Below are positions 51,028 to 60,387 of a DNA stretch of 64,000 bases, one piece after another (positions within the stretch are counted from its first letter, which is position 1; each line of letters opens with the position of its first letter). Below the pieces are notes generated by a model. That model made no database searches. It was not told the DNA's origin and saw nothing but the letters and a program-made list of their open reading frames with translations. The stretch comes from Neptunicoccus cionae (lineage in GTDB: Bacteria > Pseudomonadota > Alphaproteobacteria > Rhodobacterales > Rhodobacteraceae), in NCBI RefSeq assembly GCF_014643735.1, contig NZ_BMKA01000002.1, positions 496,001 through 560,000 of the forward strand, in the 5' to 3' direction. The translations under genes were made by a program, and so were the position numbers.

Positions 51028-51830
51028 ATCCACCAGTCAGGGTGACGGGCGGACAGGCGCAAAGCGGCCTCTTGCGCGGCATTGTCGGTTTGATAGAGCC
51101 CAAAGCAGGTGGCGCCCGAACCGGACATCCGAGACAGCATCGGGGCGGTTTGCTTCAGCGCCTGCAAAACGTTTGCGATCACCGGTGAATGGGCAATGGC
51201 AGGCGCTTGCAGATCGTTGCGCTGCTTGGCCAGCCAGTCGATCCAACCCGTCTGCGGACCGTCAATCACAGCTGGGTTATCTTTATTGTTCAGCGCCTTA
51301 AAGATTTTCGGAGTCGCGACCGATACATTTGGATTAACCAGAACCATAGGGTGGTCCTGATCCAACTCCAGCGGCTCTATTACCTCTCCGATGCCGCGCA
51401 TCCGTAAGGGTTGTCCGGCCACGCAGATCGGCACATCTGCGCCCAGCGCCAGTTGTTTTTCCGGATCCGGCAGCGGCAATTCCCAGAGTTCGGACAGGCC
51501 GACCAATGCAGCCGCCGCATCCGCAGACCCGCCGCCGATCCCTGATGCAACCGGCAGGTTTTTCTCCAGATGAATCGCAGCACCCTGCCCGTTTTTACGA
51601 TCGAAACAACGTGCGGCTTGGAGGATCAGATTATCGCCTGTGCCGCTTAGCCCGTCACCGAACGGCCCGTTGATAGACAGGGTAACGGACTCTGACGGCG
51701 CAAATGTCAGCACATCGCCGTATTCGGCAAACGCCACCACACTGTCGAGCAGATGATACCCGTCGCTGCGCTGTCCGATCACATGCAGGCAAAGATTGAT
51801 CTTCGCCCGCGCAACCCGCTTAATTATCAT
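51003..51830 (-). CDS. ispE: 4-diphosphocytidyl-2-C-methyl-D-erythritol kinase
   Basis: IspE phosphorylates CDP-methylerythritol in the MEP pathway to isoprenoids. The 275-residue GHMP kinase begins IIKRVARAKINLCLHVIG and has the ATP loop LPVASGIGGGSADAAAAL (about 88-105). The Asp and Lys of the active site (KINL) are present. The ATG at 51830 is preferred over upstream codons because KRVARAKINL is the family start. The gene overlaps the TPR gene end by 11 bases (same strand) and the ispB end by 25 (opposite strand). It makes precursors used by IspB, so the pairing is functionally coherent. Confidence 0.95.
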   Translation of the reverse strand: MIIKRVARAKINLCLHVIGQRSDGYHLLDSVVAFAEYGDVLTFAPSESVTLSINGPFGDGLSGTGDNLILQAARCFDRKNGQGAAIHLEKNLPVASGIGGGSADAAAALVGLSELWELPLPDPEKQLALGADVPICVAGQPLRMRGIGEVIEPLELDQDHPMVLVNPNVSVATPKIFKALNNKDNPAVIDGPQTGWIDWLAKQRNDLQAPAIAHSPVIANVLQALKQTAPMLSRMSGSGATCFGLYQTDNAAQEAALRLSARHPDWWIQTTRLTT

Positions 51831-53541
51831 TGCCTGCGGCGGTCTTCTCGGCTGTGCCTTCTTCTTCCAGCACCGTATCAAGTCCGACTTCCAGCTTACG
51901 CCGGATGCGCGATGCGTCTTTTTCTTCCGGCTTTAGGGACAGGGCGCGGCTCCACTGGAATTCAGCTTCCCGCTTGCGGTTCACCTTCCAGTACACATCG
52001 CCAAGATGGTCATTGATGATCGGATCATTAGACACCAGTTCAACCGCCCGCTCCATCGGTGCAACGGCTTCTTCGTATTTGCCAATCCGGTAAAGCACCC
52101 AGCCCAGACTGTCAGTGATGTAACCGTCCTCAGGGCGAGCCTTTACTGCCTGCTCGATCATGTCCTGCGCTTCTTCCAGTTTCAGGTTCGCCTCTACCAG
52201 CGAATAGCCAAGATAGTTCAGCACCAGCGGCTGGTTCGGGCTCAGCTCCAGCGCGCGGCGGAAGTCGGCTTCGGCCTGTTCCCACTGGCCTTCCCGTTCA
52301 TAGGAAATGCCCCGCGCGTAGAACAGAAACCAGTGGTTCGGTGCGGGGTCGGGGATCATTTCTACAGCGGTATCATAGGCTGTTGCAGCCTCGGCGTATT
52401 CTTCCTGCCCGCGCAGGACGTCGCCGAGGGATATATGAACCCGTGGCACGTCGCCATAGGTGCGAGTCATGTTGCGCAACACTTCGATTGCAGCGTCATG
52501 TTTGCCCGCTTCAACCAGCGCATCAGCCCGTCCCAATTCCGCATTCAAGAACATCGGATCATCCTGCGTGACACGCGCATAGGTCTTGGAGGCCAGTTCA
52601 AACTGATCCTGATCTTGGAGGATTTCCGCCGTCAGCAGGATCGCTTCGGTGTAACCCGGGCGCAGATATTCTGCCAGACGGGCGTAAACCAGCGCGTAGC
52701 GTTCATCTTGTTCCCGCTCCAGCACACTGGCGAGTGTCAGAAACACCTCTGCCGCGCCTTGGGAGGCTTCGGTGATAAAATCATAAGGCACCACACCCTG
52801 TTCCGCGATCCGGTCTCGAAGGTCCGACACCCCCTGATCCGAAGTGCCGCGCAGCGCACCGTCCAGCAGGGCAAGCGCTTCGTCCTTGCGGTCGAGTTGG
52901 GTCATGATCTGTGCATGGGCGATCAGACTGCCACGATTCAAGCGCAGGTTACCGTCTTCATCACCGGTCAGTATCTTGTCAGCAGTGGCAAAGTCCCCTA
53001 CCGCAGCGAGAGCCAGTGCCTTGTGATATTGTCCGAACAGCCGCATGGCAGGTGGATTGGCCATACCGTCAAAGCGTTTGGTTGCCACAGTCATTTGCCC
53101 GTCGCCAAGTGCGACCCAGCCGGAAAGCAGACCGGTCAGAAGCGGGCTGAAAATATCGGCGCTGTCGTCCAGTATGGCCTCGGCTTCGGAAAAATCCCCT
53201 TCACGGATGGATTGCGCCATGACAACCAGATCAGCGAGTTGGCTGGCAAACTGGCCAGACTGGATCTTGCGCGCAATCGCGATGGAGCGTTGCACATCGC
53301 CTTTCGCCACAAAAGACAGCAGCGCGTTTTGCAAAAGGTAGGGGTTTCCCGGATCACGGGCCAAAGCTTCGGAATAGAACCGCGCGGCCTGTTCGTAGTT
53401 ATTGTCCCGATTGGCCTGATTTCCAGCCAGATACGCACCCGCCAATCCTTGGGCCTGTGGTGTTTGGGGCATTACCAAAGACGCCCCGAGCGCCGCTACA
53501 AACCCGAATGCTATTGCGAATTTTCTGCTTTTGCCTGCCAC
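51820..53541 (-). CDS. Exported tetratricopeptide-repeat protein
   Basis: A 573-residue protein with a signal peptide (KFAIAFGFVAALGASLVMPQTPQAQG, in parts) and many TPR units, the clearest being YEQAARFYSEALARDPGNPYL (in part), QAEADFRRALELSPNQPLVLN (in part) and YEEAVAPMERAVELVSNDP. TPRs bind proteins; the partner is unknown. The start is inferred as GTG at 53541, since no ATG lies near the signal sequence; this is the least certain point. Similar exported TPR proteins are usually next to ispE and ETF-QO genes in Rhodobacterales. It overlaps ispE by 11 bases. Confidence 0.85.
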   Translation of the reverse strand: MAGKSRKFAIAFGFVAALGASLVMPQTPQAQGLAGAYLAGNQANRDNNYEQAARFYSEALARDPGNPYLLQNALLSFVAKGDVQRSIAIARKIQSGQFASQLADLVVMAQSIREGDFSEAEAILDDSADIFSPLLTGLLSGWVALGDGQMTVATKRFDGMANPPAMRLFGQYHKALALAAVGDFATADKILTGDEDGNLRLNRGSLIAHAQIMTQLDRKDEALALLDGALRGTSDQGVSDLRDRIAEQGVVPYDFITEASQGAAEVFLTLASVLEREQDERYALVYARLAEYLRPGYTEAILLTAEILQDQDQFELASKTYARVTQDDPMFLNAELGRADALVEAGKHDAAIEVLRNMTRTYGDVPRVHISLGDVLRGQEEYAEAATAYDTAVEMIPDPAPNHWFLFYARGISYEREGQWEQAEADFRRALELSPNQPLVLNYLGYSLVEANLKLEEAQDMIEQAVKARPEDGYITDSLGWVLYRIGKYEEAVAPMERAVELVSNDPIINDHLGDVYWKVNRKREAEFQWSRALSLKPEEKDASRIRRKLEVGLDTVLEEEGTAEKTAAGNDN

Positions 53542-53662
53542 GTGTGATCCAACCTCTGCCTGTTTTCCAAAACCTAGCCGCAGAGCCACGGCTTGACAAT
53601 GAAACTCCGGCGAATTGTCATCACATCTTCGCTCATTTCGATGCAGCAGGGCCCGCAAACGA

Positions 53663-53690
53663 AAAACCCCGGCGCTTTGGCCGGGGTTTT
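53663..53690 (-). terminator. Terminator of the ETF-QO gene
   Basis: AAAACCCCGGC (53663-53673) pairs with GCCGGGGTTTT (53680-53690) over 11 bases. It lies 6 bases beyond the ETF-QO stop on the minus strand, with a T-run at the 3' side. Confidence 0.9.
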
Positions 53691-53695
53691 CATTG

Positions 53696-55351
53696 TTACA
53701 TATTCGGGTAATTCGGCCCTTCGCCCCCTTGAGGCGTGACCCATTTGATATTCTGGCTCGGGTCCTTGATATCGCAGGTCTTACAATGCACGCAGTTTTG
53801 CGCATTGATCTGGAAGCGCGGGTTGGAACCGTCATCATCGCGCAGAACCTCGTACACTCCGGCGGGGCAATACCGTTGCGCCGGTTCCGCATAAAGCGGC
53901 AGGTTCACGTCAATCGGAATGCTCGGGTCCAGCAGCTTAAGGTGACACGGCTGTTCCTCGGCGTGGTTGGTGGCCGAGAAGCTGAGGTTGGTCAGCCGGT
54001 CAAAGCTGATCTTCCCGTCCGGTTTGGGATAGTCGATCGGCTTGTGCTTGTCGGCTTTCTCGGTCGCTTCGGCATCGGATTTACCGTGCTTCCATGTCCC
54101 GAACGGGTTGATGTTCATCAGGCTTGCGGCCCACATATCAATACCGCCCAGCGCCAATGAAGCGATCAGACCGTATTTGGACCACATCGGCTTAACATTG
54201 CGCACTTTCTTAAGGTCTGTCGCAATCGGACCAGTGCGCACGTCATTTTCGTACTCTGTCAGCTCGTCGCTTTCACGACCCGCCTTGATCGCCGCAACCG
54301 CAGCTTCAGCCGCCGCTTTGCCAGACAGCATCGCGTTGTGGTTGCCTTTGATGCGCGGCACATTCACCATTCCTGCGGAACACCCTAGCAGCGCACCACC
54401 CGGGAACACCAACTTGGGCAGGGACTGCCAGCCGCCTTCGGTGATCGCACGCGCGCCATAAGCCACACGCTTGCCGCCCTCCAGCAACGCCTTGATTTCA
54501 GGGTGTTGCTTGAAGCGCTGGAATTCCATGTAAGGGAACAAATGCGGGTTTTTGTAGTTCAGGTGAACCACGAAACCGATAAAGATTTGATTGTTTTCCG
54601 CATGGTACAGGAACGAACCACCCCCGGCATTGCCCCCCAGCGGCCAGCCCATTGTATGGGTTACAGTACCTTCGGAATGTTTGGCGGGATCAATCTCCCA
54701 GATTTCCTTCATGCCAAGACCGTATTTCTGCGGCTCGGAATCTTTGGCCAGATCGTATTTCGCGATCAGCTCTTTGGACAGGGAACCACGCACCCCTTCA
54801 GAGAACAGCACGTATTTGCCGTGCAACTCCATGCCCGGCTCATAGCTTGGGCCTTGGGTGCCATCGGGGTTCAAGCCGAACTCCCCTGCGACCACGCCTT
54901 TAACTTCGCCGTTGTCACCGTAGACCACTTCGGAACACGCCATGCCGGGGAAAACCTCAACGCCCAGTTCTTCGGCTTGTTCGGCCATCCAGCGACAGAC
55001 GTTGCCCATAGACACGATATAGTTGCCGTGGTTGTTCAGCAGCGGCGGCATCGGGAAGTTCGGAATCCGCACGCTTCCCGCTTCGCCCAGAACAAGGAAG
55101 TTGTCTTTCTTAACCGGCACATTCAGCGGTGCGCCCTTCTCTTTCCAGTCTGGGATTAGCGCATCCAGCCCGCAAGGGTCCAGAACCGCGCCCGACAGGA
55201 TATGTGCGCCAACCTCAGAGCCTTTTTCCAACACAACCACGTCCAGATCAGGATCCAGTTGCTTGACCCGGATCGCAGCGGACAGGCCAGCAGGCCCGGC
55301 CCCGACGATCACAACATCATATGGCATCGACTCGCGTTCAATCTCGGACAT
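53696..55351 (-). CDS. Electron-transfer flavoprotein-ubiquinone oxidoreductase
   Basis: ETF-QO passes electrons from ETF (fatty-acid and amino-acid oxidation) to ubiquinone at the membrane. The 551-residue protein has the FAD-binding motif VVIVGAGPAGLSAAIRV (about 11-27), a ubiquinone-binding mid-region (GGNAGGGSFLYH), and the C-terminal ferredoxin-like 4Fe-4S domain with CPAGVYEV and CVHCKTCDIKDPSQNI, supplying four cysteines. The ATG at 55351 matches the family start. The gene is monocistronic, ending at the terminator just downstream. Confidence 0.96.
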   Translation of the reverse strand: MSEIERESMPYDVVIVGAGPAGLSAAIRVKQLDPDLDVVVLEKGSEVGAHILSGAVLDPCGLDALIPDWKEKGAPLNVPVKKDNFLVLGEAGSVRIPNFPMPPLLNNHGNYIVSMGNVCRWMAEQAEELGVEVFPGMACSEVVYGDNGEVKGVVAGEFGLNPDGTQGPSYEPGMELHGKYVLFSEGVRGSLSKELIAKYDLAKDSEPQKYGLGMKEIWEIDPAKHSEGTVTHTMGWPLGGNAGGGSFLYHAENNQIFIGFVVHLNYKNPHLFPYMEFQRFKQHPEIKALLEGGKRVAYGARAITEGGWQSLPKLVFPGGALLGCSAGMVNVPRIKGNHNAMLSGKAAAEAAVAAIKAGRESDELTEYENDVRTGPIATDLKKVRNVKPMWSKYGLIASLALGGIDMWAASLMNINPFGTWKHGKSDAEATEKADKHKPIDYPKPDGKISFDRLTNLSFSATNHAEEQPCHLKLLDPSIPIDVNLPLYAEPAQRYCPAGVYEVLRDDDGSNPRFQINAQNCVHCKTCDIKDPSQNIKWVTPQGGEGPNYPNM

Positions 55352-55592
55352 AGTTTGGTCTCCCGTTTTCGCGCCCTTGGGCAAAAAATATCTGCGCCCT
55401 TCTAAAGACATTGCAGCGCATGAGCAATATTGAAAGCTTTACCACACGTTCAAAGCAACAAAACATCGCAGCGGATTGACCGTGACCGGCCTTTGCCGCG
55501 AAAACAGGCGTATCAACCGGTGAATGGCCCCTTGCAGTGTAAGGCTTCCAATTCTAAGGTCTGTTTTCGGAAAAGTTGAGTGGACAGGCCAA

Positions 55593-56063
55593 ATGGAAAA
55601 AATCCCGATGACACCCCGCGGTTACAATGCCGCCCAAGTGGAACTGAAACAGCTGAAGTCTGTGGATCGTCCTGCCGTCATCAGGGCAATCGCCGAGGCG
55701 CGCGAGCATGGTGATCTGTCAGAGAACGCGGAATACCACGCGGCCCGTGAACAGCAGAGCCACATCGAGGGCCGGATCAAGGAACTTGAAGGCTTGATCG
55801 GTCTGGCGGATGTGATTGATGTCTCGAAACTCTCTGGCACCATCAAATTTGGCGCGACAGTAGAACTGTTCGACGAAGACACCGAACAGGAGAAAACCTA
55901 CCAGATCGTGGGCGAGAGCGAAGCCGACATCGACAAAAATCTGCTCAACATCAAGTCCCCCATTGCGCGGGCCTTGATCGGTAAAGAGGAAGGTGACAGT
56001 GTTGAGGTGCGCACCCCGGGTGGTACCAAAAACTACGAAGTGGTGAGCGTGAAGTTCATTTAG
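55593..56063 (+). CDS. greA: Transcription elongation factor GreA
   Basis: GreA rescues backtracked RNA polymerase by stimulating transcript cleavage. The 156-residue protein has the N-terminal coiled coil with [38 protein letters not shown] with the acidic tip residues, and the C-terminal FKBP-like domain ([20 protein letters not shown] in part; [21 protein letters not shown] in part). The ATG at 55593 is the family start. An unknown membrane protein gene follows 18 bases later on the same strand. Confidence 0.96.
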   Translation: MEKIPMTPRGYNAAQVELKQLKSVDRPAVIRAIAEAREHGDLSENAEYHAAREQQSHIEGRIKELEGLIGLADVIDVSKLSGTIKFGATVELFDEDTEQEKTYQIVGESEADIDKNLLNIKSPIARALIGKEEGDSVEVRTPGGTKNYEVVSVKFI

Positions 56064-56081
56064 GTCACGAAGGCCAGCGCC

Positions 56082-57098
56082 ATGTCCAACACCAATACCT
56101 CGACTGCCCCTGCTTCGCCTGAAAACAGCGGCGCAGAAACACGGATTGCGCTTGCCTTGACCATGTTCTGGTTGCTGGCCTGCGCCTTGTACGTGTTTGG
56201 TGTGCCAGGTGCGCTGGCGCAAATCACGACCAATATTCTTACGCTGATGATCGCCTTCATTGCGATGTTCTTTCCGGTGATTGTGATCTGGACCGTAGCT
56301 TATGTATCCAATGCCCTGCGCGGAATGCGTGCGGAAACCAACGTGCTGCGTTCGTCTATGGATCAGATCAGAACCGTGCTGGCCGATCGCCCCGCCGAGG
56401 ACGAAAGCCGCGGCATCAAAATGCAGGAGCAATTGAACGAGATTGCGGCCCTGACCCAGCAAACCGACAAACGGTTGAACGATCTTACGACAACTTCCCT
56501 GATCAGCCCGTCCGAACCGGCCGGTCCCCGCACCGACGCCGCCGCGCTGGCAGAAAAGCAGAATGAAGAGGACGACTTCAGCCAGACCTCCCTGCCGTTG
56601 CAAACGCCCTCCGGCCCTGAACGCATGCCGATTACCGTATCGGAATTTATCAAAGCGCTGAATTTTCCCGACAATGCAGAAGACAAGGAAGGTTTTCGCG
56701 TGCTGCGCCGTGCGTTTGAAGAACGCGAGCTTGGCAAACTGCTGCAAGCTTCACAGGATGTGCTGACCCTGTTGTCCCAAGACGGCATCTATATGGATGA
56801 TTTGACGCCGGACAAACCGCTTCCCGCCGTCTGGCGCCGGTTTGCCAGCGGCCAGCGTGGTCTGACTGTCTCGGCTCTTGGGGGCATCCGCGACCGTTCG
56901 GCCCTGACCCTTGCGAAAACGCGGCTTAAAAACGATCCTGTGTTCCGTGATGCGGCCCATCACTTCCTGCGCAAGTTCGACCAGATCCTGATTGAATTCG
57001 AACACACCGCCGAAGATCATGAACTGCTGGAAATGTCCCAAACCCGCACCGCCCGCGCCTTTATGCTGCTGGGGCGTGTTGCCGGGTCTTTCGACTAA
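56082..57098 (+). CDS. Unknown membrane protein with coiled-coil and helical C-terminal domain
   Basis: I do not recognise this 338-residue protein. It has two N-terminal membrane helices (IALALTMFWLLACALYVFG and IAFIAMFFPVIVIWTVAYV), then a helical/coiled-coil stretch with RAETNVLRSSMDQIRTVL, a Pro/Thr-rich spacer and a helical C-terminal domain (about 185-338) that is cytosolic if the topology is inside-out-inside. It is 18 bases downstream of greA and may be co-transcribed with it. No enzyme motif is visible. It may be a lineage-restricted envelope or division-associated protein, but nothing shown here proves that. Confidence 0.78.
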   Translation: MSNTNTSTAPASPENSGAETRIALALTMFWLLACALYVFGVPGALAQITTNILTLMIAFIAMFFPVIVIWTVAYVSNALRGMRAETNVLRSSMDQIRTVLADRPAEDESRGIKMQEQLNEIAALTQQTDKRLNDLTTTSLISPSEPAGPRTDAAALAEKQNEEDDFSQTSLPLQTPSGPERMPITVSEFIKALNFPDNAEDKEGFRVLRRAFEERELGKLLQASQDVLTLLSQDGIYMDDLTPDKPLPAVWRRFASGQRGLTVSALGGIRDRSALTLAKTRLKNDPVFRDAAHHFLRKFDQILIEFEHTAEDHELLEMSQTRTARAFMLLGRVAGSFD

Positions 57099-57112
57099 GC
57101 TTTAGACGGTTT

Positions 57113-58372
57113 TTACAGTCCGAATGCGCCGTAGGGGTAAAAGGTTACGAGATCCCCTTGCCCAACGTCCTGCGCCCCATCGCCCAGTTCGACCAGCCCC
57201 TCGGCCCAGCTTAGACCGGAAATCCGCCCCGAACCTTCAGAGTGGTACACCTCGGCCCGACCATCGCGAATCCGCGCCCGCAAGTATTCGCGCCGTCCTG
57301 CTTTCTTGGACTTACCAAACGCCGCCGGAACAGAAAAACCCTGCGGCGCAAGCCATCCGGCCCCCGCCAGAACCCCGAGCGCGGGACGGGCAAAAATCAG
57401 GGTACAGACCAGCGCCGCCACCGGATTTCCGGGCAGGCCGAACACCGGCACCCCGTCCCAAAGCGCCAGCGCTAGCGGACGTCCGGGCTTCATCGCAATA
57501 CGCCAGTTTTGCAACCCGCCCTTTGCCTTAAGAACCGCCGAAACGTGATCCTCATCCCCTGCCGATGCTCCGCCGCTGGTGATAATCGCATCCGCCTGTG
57601 CAGCGCCGTTCCGAAAGGCATCCTCCACCATCGCAGGATCGTCTTGAACATGGCCAAGATCGACCGCGTCATACCCCCAACGCTGCAACACATGCAGCAA
57701 CATCGGGCGGTTCGCGTCATAAATCTGCGCATCTTTGGCAGGGCCGGCGGCGATGTCGAGCACCTCATCCCCAGTGGACAGAACCGCAACCCGCAGGCGG
57801 CGGCAGACCGGAACCTCGGCCACACCGACCGAAGCCAGAAGGGCGAGATCCTGCGGCTGCAATCGCCTACCCCGCGCAAGCACCACGGCTCCTTTGGCAA
57901 CGTCCTCGCCAGCCTTGCGCGTGTTTGCACCCTGCCGCAACCCGCTGCGAAAAGCGATGCGATCCGCTTCAACGCTGCAATCTTCCTCCAGCACTACGGT
58001 ATCCACAGCCTCTGGAAGCCGTGCCCCTGTCAGGATGCGCACCGCGTGTCCGTCAGGTAGCTTCCCTTCAAGCGGACCTCCCGCCGCAGCACGCCCCTGC
58101 GCCAGCGGCAATGTGCAAATCTCGCCGTTGGGCAGCCCGGCATGGGCCAAGCCGTAGCCATCCACGGCTGAATTTGCATAGGGTGGGCTGGACCGGTTCG
58201 CGCTGACATCCTGTGCCAGAATACGCCCGCCTGCTGCTGCCAGCGCCACTGTTTCCACCGGCGTCACGGCGTGAAGCCGGTCGCGCAATTGTACCAGTGC
58301 CGTGTCCACCGGCGTCCAGTCCACACCGGGTGGCATGGCAAAACAATCGTCTTTCAGCGGCGGCGGCTGCAT
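57113..58372 (-). CDS. moeA: Molybdopterin molybdotransferase
   Basis: MoeA inserts molybdate into adenylated molybdopterin. The 419-residue protein has the family layout: NRSSPPYANSAVDGYGLAHA (in part) near the N-terminus, GGASAGDEDHV in the MogA-like domain, and FGLPGNPVAALVCTLIF (about 318-334). The ATG at 58372 overlaps the mobB stop as TGATG; a GTG one codon earlier is possible. It is last in the minus-strand fdhD-mobA-mobB-moeA operon. Confidence 0.95.
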   Translation of the reverse strand: MQPPPLKDDCFAMPPGVDWTPVDTALVQLRDRLHAVTPVETVALAAAGGRILAQDVSANRSSPPYANSAVDGYGLAHAGLPNGEICTLPLAQGRAAAGGPLEGKLPDGHAVRILTGARLPEAVDTVVLEEDCSVEADRIAFRSGLRQGANTRKAGEDVAKGAVVLARGRRLQPQDLALLASVGVAEVPVCRRLRVAVLSTGDEVLDIAAGPAKDAQIYDANRPMLLHVLQRWGYDAVDLGHVQDDPAMVEDAFRNGAAQADAIITSGGASAGDEDHVSAVLKAKGGLQNWRIAMKPGRPLALALWDGVPVFGLPGNPVAALVCTLIFARPALGVLAGAGWLAPQGFSVPAAFGKSKKAGRREYLRARIRDGRAEVYHSEGSGRISGLSWAEGLVELGDGAQDVGQGDLVTFYPYGAFGL

Positions 58373-58863
58373 CACAAATCCACCTTTCCAAGAATGAAAT
58401 CTGCAATCTCGTCGGTGTCATCCAGATCAAGCAGCGGACAGGCCACATCCGGTTTAGCATCACTTGCCACCGCCACGATTGTCGGGTCATTCGGCGCCAG
58501 CAGCGCCTTTCCGGTCTCGCTCCGGTGGCATTCCAGCTTAACGTGATCTTCGGTCTTGAAACCCTCAACCAGCACCAGATCAACTGGCGAAAGTTTGGTC
58601 AGCAATTCACGCAGGGGTGGTTCTGGCGCATCCCGCAATTCGTGCATCAAGGCCCAGCGGGTGCCGGAACACAGCAGAACCTCCTGCGCACCGGATTCGC
58701 GGTGGCGGTAACTGTCCCGCCCCTCTTGATCCACATCGAAATTATGGTGCGCGTGTTTCACCGTAGACACCACCAGCCCCCGCGCAGTGAAATTGGCGAC
58801 GAGCCGCTCCACAAGGCTGGTTTTGCCAGTATTCTTCCAGCCCGTGATCCCGAACACTTTCAC
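58372..58863 (-). CDS. mobB: Molybdopterin-guanine dinucleotide biosynthesis adapter protein MobB
   Basis: MobB is a GTP-binding P-loop protein that supports attachment of GMP to molybdopterin by MobA. The 163-residue protein starts KVFGITGWKNTGKTSLVERL (Walker A GWKNTGKT at about 8-15, in part) and has HAHHNFDVDQEGRDSYRHRE (in part) and LVLVEGFK, the Walker B region. It overlaps mobA (ATGA) and moeA (TGATG), so all are coupled. Confidence 0.95.
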   Translation of the reverse strand: MKVFGITGWKNTGKTSLVERLVANFTARGLVVSTVKHAHHNFDVDQEGRDSYRHRESGAQEVLLCSGTRWALMHELRDAPEPPLRELLTKLSPVDLVLVEGFKTEDHVKLECHRSETGKALLAPNDPTIVAVASDAKPDVACPLLDLDDTDEIADFILGKVDL

Positions 58864-59471
58864 AGGTCAAACTCCGCAATCATCGCTTCTGCCTGTTGCA
58901 GATCTTCCGGCGTGTTGACGTTGAAAAACGGATCATAGGGCGTCGCGGCGAACTCCACCTGCGCACAGCCCCGCGGTGTGGTCCATTGCACCACCTTGCG
59001 CAGACCATCATTCAAAGCGGCGCGCAGGTCTTCCCGCGCAGCCACAGGCCACAGCCCGAAGGTTGGATGCCGCGCGATCCCCCGTTCCGGATCAGGTGTG
59101 ACCGCCATTGCCAGATCACTGCCAGAGCCTTGCAGTCGCGCAACCAGATCGCGCGGAAAAAACGGCGTGTCCGCCGCCACAGTCACGATATGGCTGACAC
59201 CCTGTCCGGCCGCCCAGTCCATCCCCGCCAGCACACCGGCGAGCGGTCCGGCATAGCCTGCAACCGTGTCCGGCTGCACCGGCAGGCCCAATCCGTCAAA
59301 GCGTTCGGGATCGCCGTTCGCATTCAATACCACCGTGCTCAGCTGGCGTTGCAGCCGCACCCGCACGCGGCCCATCAGCGACACGCCGTTCAGTGCGATC
59401 AACCCCTTGTCGCCGCCGCCCATACGGGTCGCCAGACCACCTGCCAATATCACCCCGACCGGCTCATTCAT
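58860..59471 (-). CDS. mobA: Molybdenum cofactor guanylyltransferase
   Basis: MobA transfers GMP from GTP to molybdopterin to give the guanine dinucleotide cofactor. The 203-residue protein has the nucleotide-binding start GVILAGGLATRMGGGDKGL and VAADTPFFPRDLVARL. HPTFGLWPVAAREDLRAAL and FFNVNTPEDLQQAEAM at the C-terminus are typical for the family. The ATG at 59471 lies eight bases inside fdhD. Together with mobB it supplies the cofactor for enzymes such as formate dehydrogenase, matching its fdhD neighbour. Confidence 0.95.
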   Translation of the reverse strand: MNEPVGVILAGGLATRMGGGDKGLIALNGVSLMGRVRVRLQRQLSTVVLNANGDPERFDGLGLPVQPDTVAGYAGPLAGVLAGMDWAAGQGVSHIVTVAADTPFFPRDLVARLQGSGSDLAMAVTPDPERGIARHPTFGLWPVAAREDLRAALNDGLRKVVQWTTPRGCAQVEFAATPYDPFFNVNTPEDLQQAEAMIAEFDL

Positions 59472-60336
59472 TACCAGACCTCCGCTTGCCTTTCTCTTCC
59501 GCCACATGGTCGGGATCGGCATCCCAGATCATCCGGTCTGCCCCGCTGAGACACATAAAACGTTTGCCGCGCATCCGCCCGATTAGCGTCAAGCCAACCT
59601 GCTGCGCAATTTCCACACCCCAAGCGGTAAAACCCGATCGCGACACCAGAACCGGAATCCCCATCAAAGCACATTTGATCACCATTTCCGAGGTCAACCG
59701 CCCTGTAGTATACATGATCTTGTCGCCGCCTTCGACCTTTTCGGACAGCATCCAACCGGCGATCTTATCCACCGCATTATGACGCCCCACATCCTCCATA
59801 TAGACCAGCGGGCGATCTTCGCGGCAGAGCACCGATCCGTGAATCGCCCCTGCCGCAAGATAAAGGCTCGGGGTTTGGTTGATTTGCCGCGCCAGCGCAT
59901 AAAGCCAGCTTGTCCGCAGCTCTGCCTTTGGCAGCACCACCTGATCGAGCCCTTCCATCATATCGCCGAAGACAGTTCCCACCGCGCAGCCGCTGGTGCG
60001 GGTCTTTTTCTTCAGCTTTTCTTCATAGATGGTGCTGCCATCGGTGCGCACAACCACGGTCTCCAGCTCTTCGTCGTAATCCACGCCAAGCACAGACTCT
60101 CCGACCGCAAGCATCCCCTGATTGCGCAGAAACCCCAGCGCGAGATAGGCCGGATAGTCCCCGATGGTCATCGCCGTAACGATTTCCTGACCGTTCAGGA
60201 AAATCGTCAACGGGCGCTCTTCTACCACTGGTATCTCCTGCACCGCGCCCGTATGGTCGCGGCCAGAGACCACACGGGTCAATCCATCACCTGTATTGTT
60301 GGGTGGGATCACATAATTTGAACTGTTTTCAATCAT
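59464..60336 (-). CDS. fdhD: Formate dehydrogenase accessory sulfurtransferase FdhD
   Basis: FdhD carries sulfur from IscS to the bis-MGD cofactor of formate dehydrogenase. The 290-residue protein has the family fold: EIPVVEERPLTIFLNGQEI, YLALGFLRNQGM, and EDVGRHNAVDKIAGWML. The cysteine loop is altered: the first Cys (Cys117, in TSGCAVGT) is kept, but the second Cys of the usual CxxC is Gly120. It heads the operon with mobA. A formate dehydrogenase itself is not in this window. The start is the first ATG consistent with the family, and an azlC gene diverges from it. Confidence 0.93.
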   Translation of the reverse strand: MIENSSNYVIPPNNTGDGLTRVVSGRDHTGAVQEIPVVEERPLTIFLNGQEIVTAMTIGDYPAYLALGFLRNQGMLAVGESVLGVDYDEELETVVVRTDGSTIYEEKLKKKTRTSGCAVGTVFGDMMEGLDQVVLPKAELRTSWLYALARQINQTPSLYLAAGAIHGSVLCREDRPLVYMEDVGRHNAVDKIAGWMLSEKVEGGDKIMYTTGRLTSEMVIKCALMGIPVLVSRSGFTAWGVEIAQQVGLTLIGRMRGKRFMCLSGADRMIWDADPDHVAEEKGKRRSGNE

Positions 60337-60387
60337 CTAGCATTTGCCACTTGGAAGAAACTCACATACTCGTTGCACAGTAACATC

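Noticed and set aside
52006-53547. A 513-codon open frame on the plus strand
   Set aside because: It is the antisense shadow of the TPR protein gene; the minus-strand product has clear TPR units and a signal peptide.
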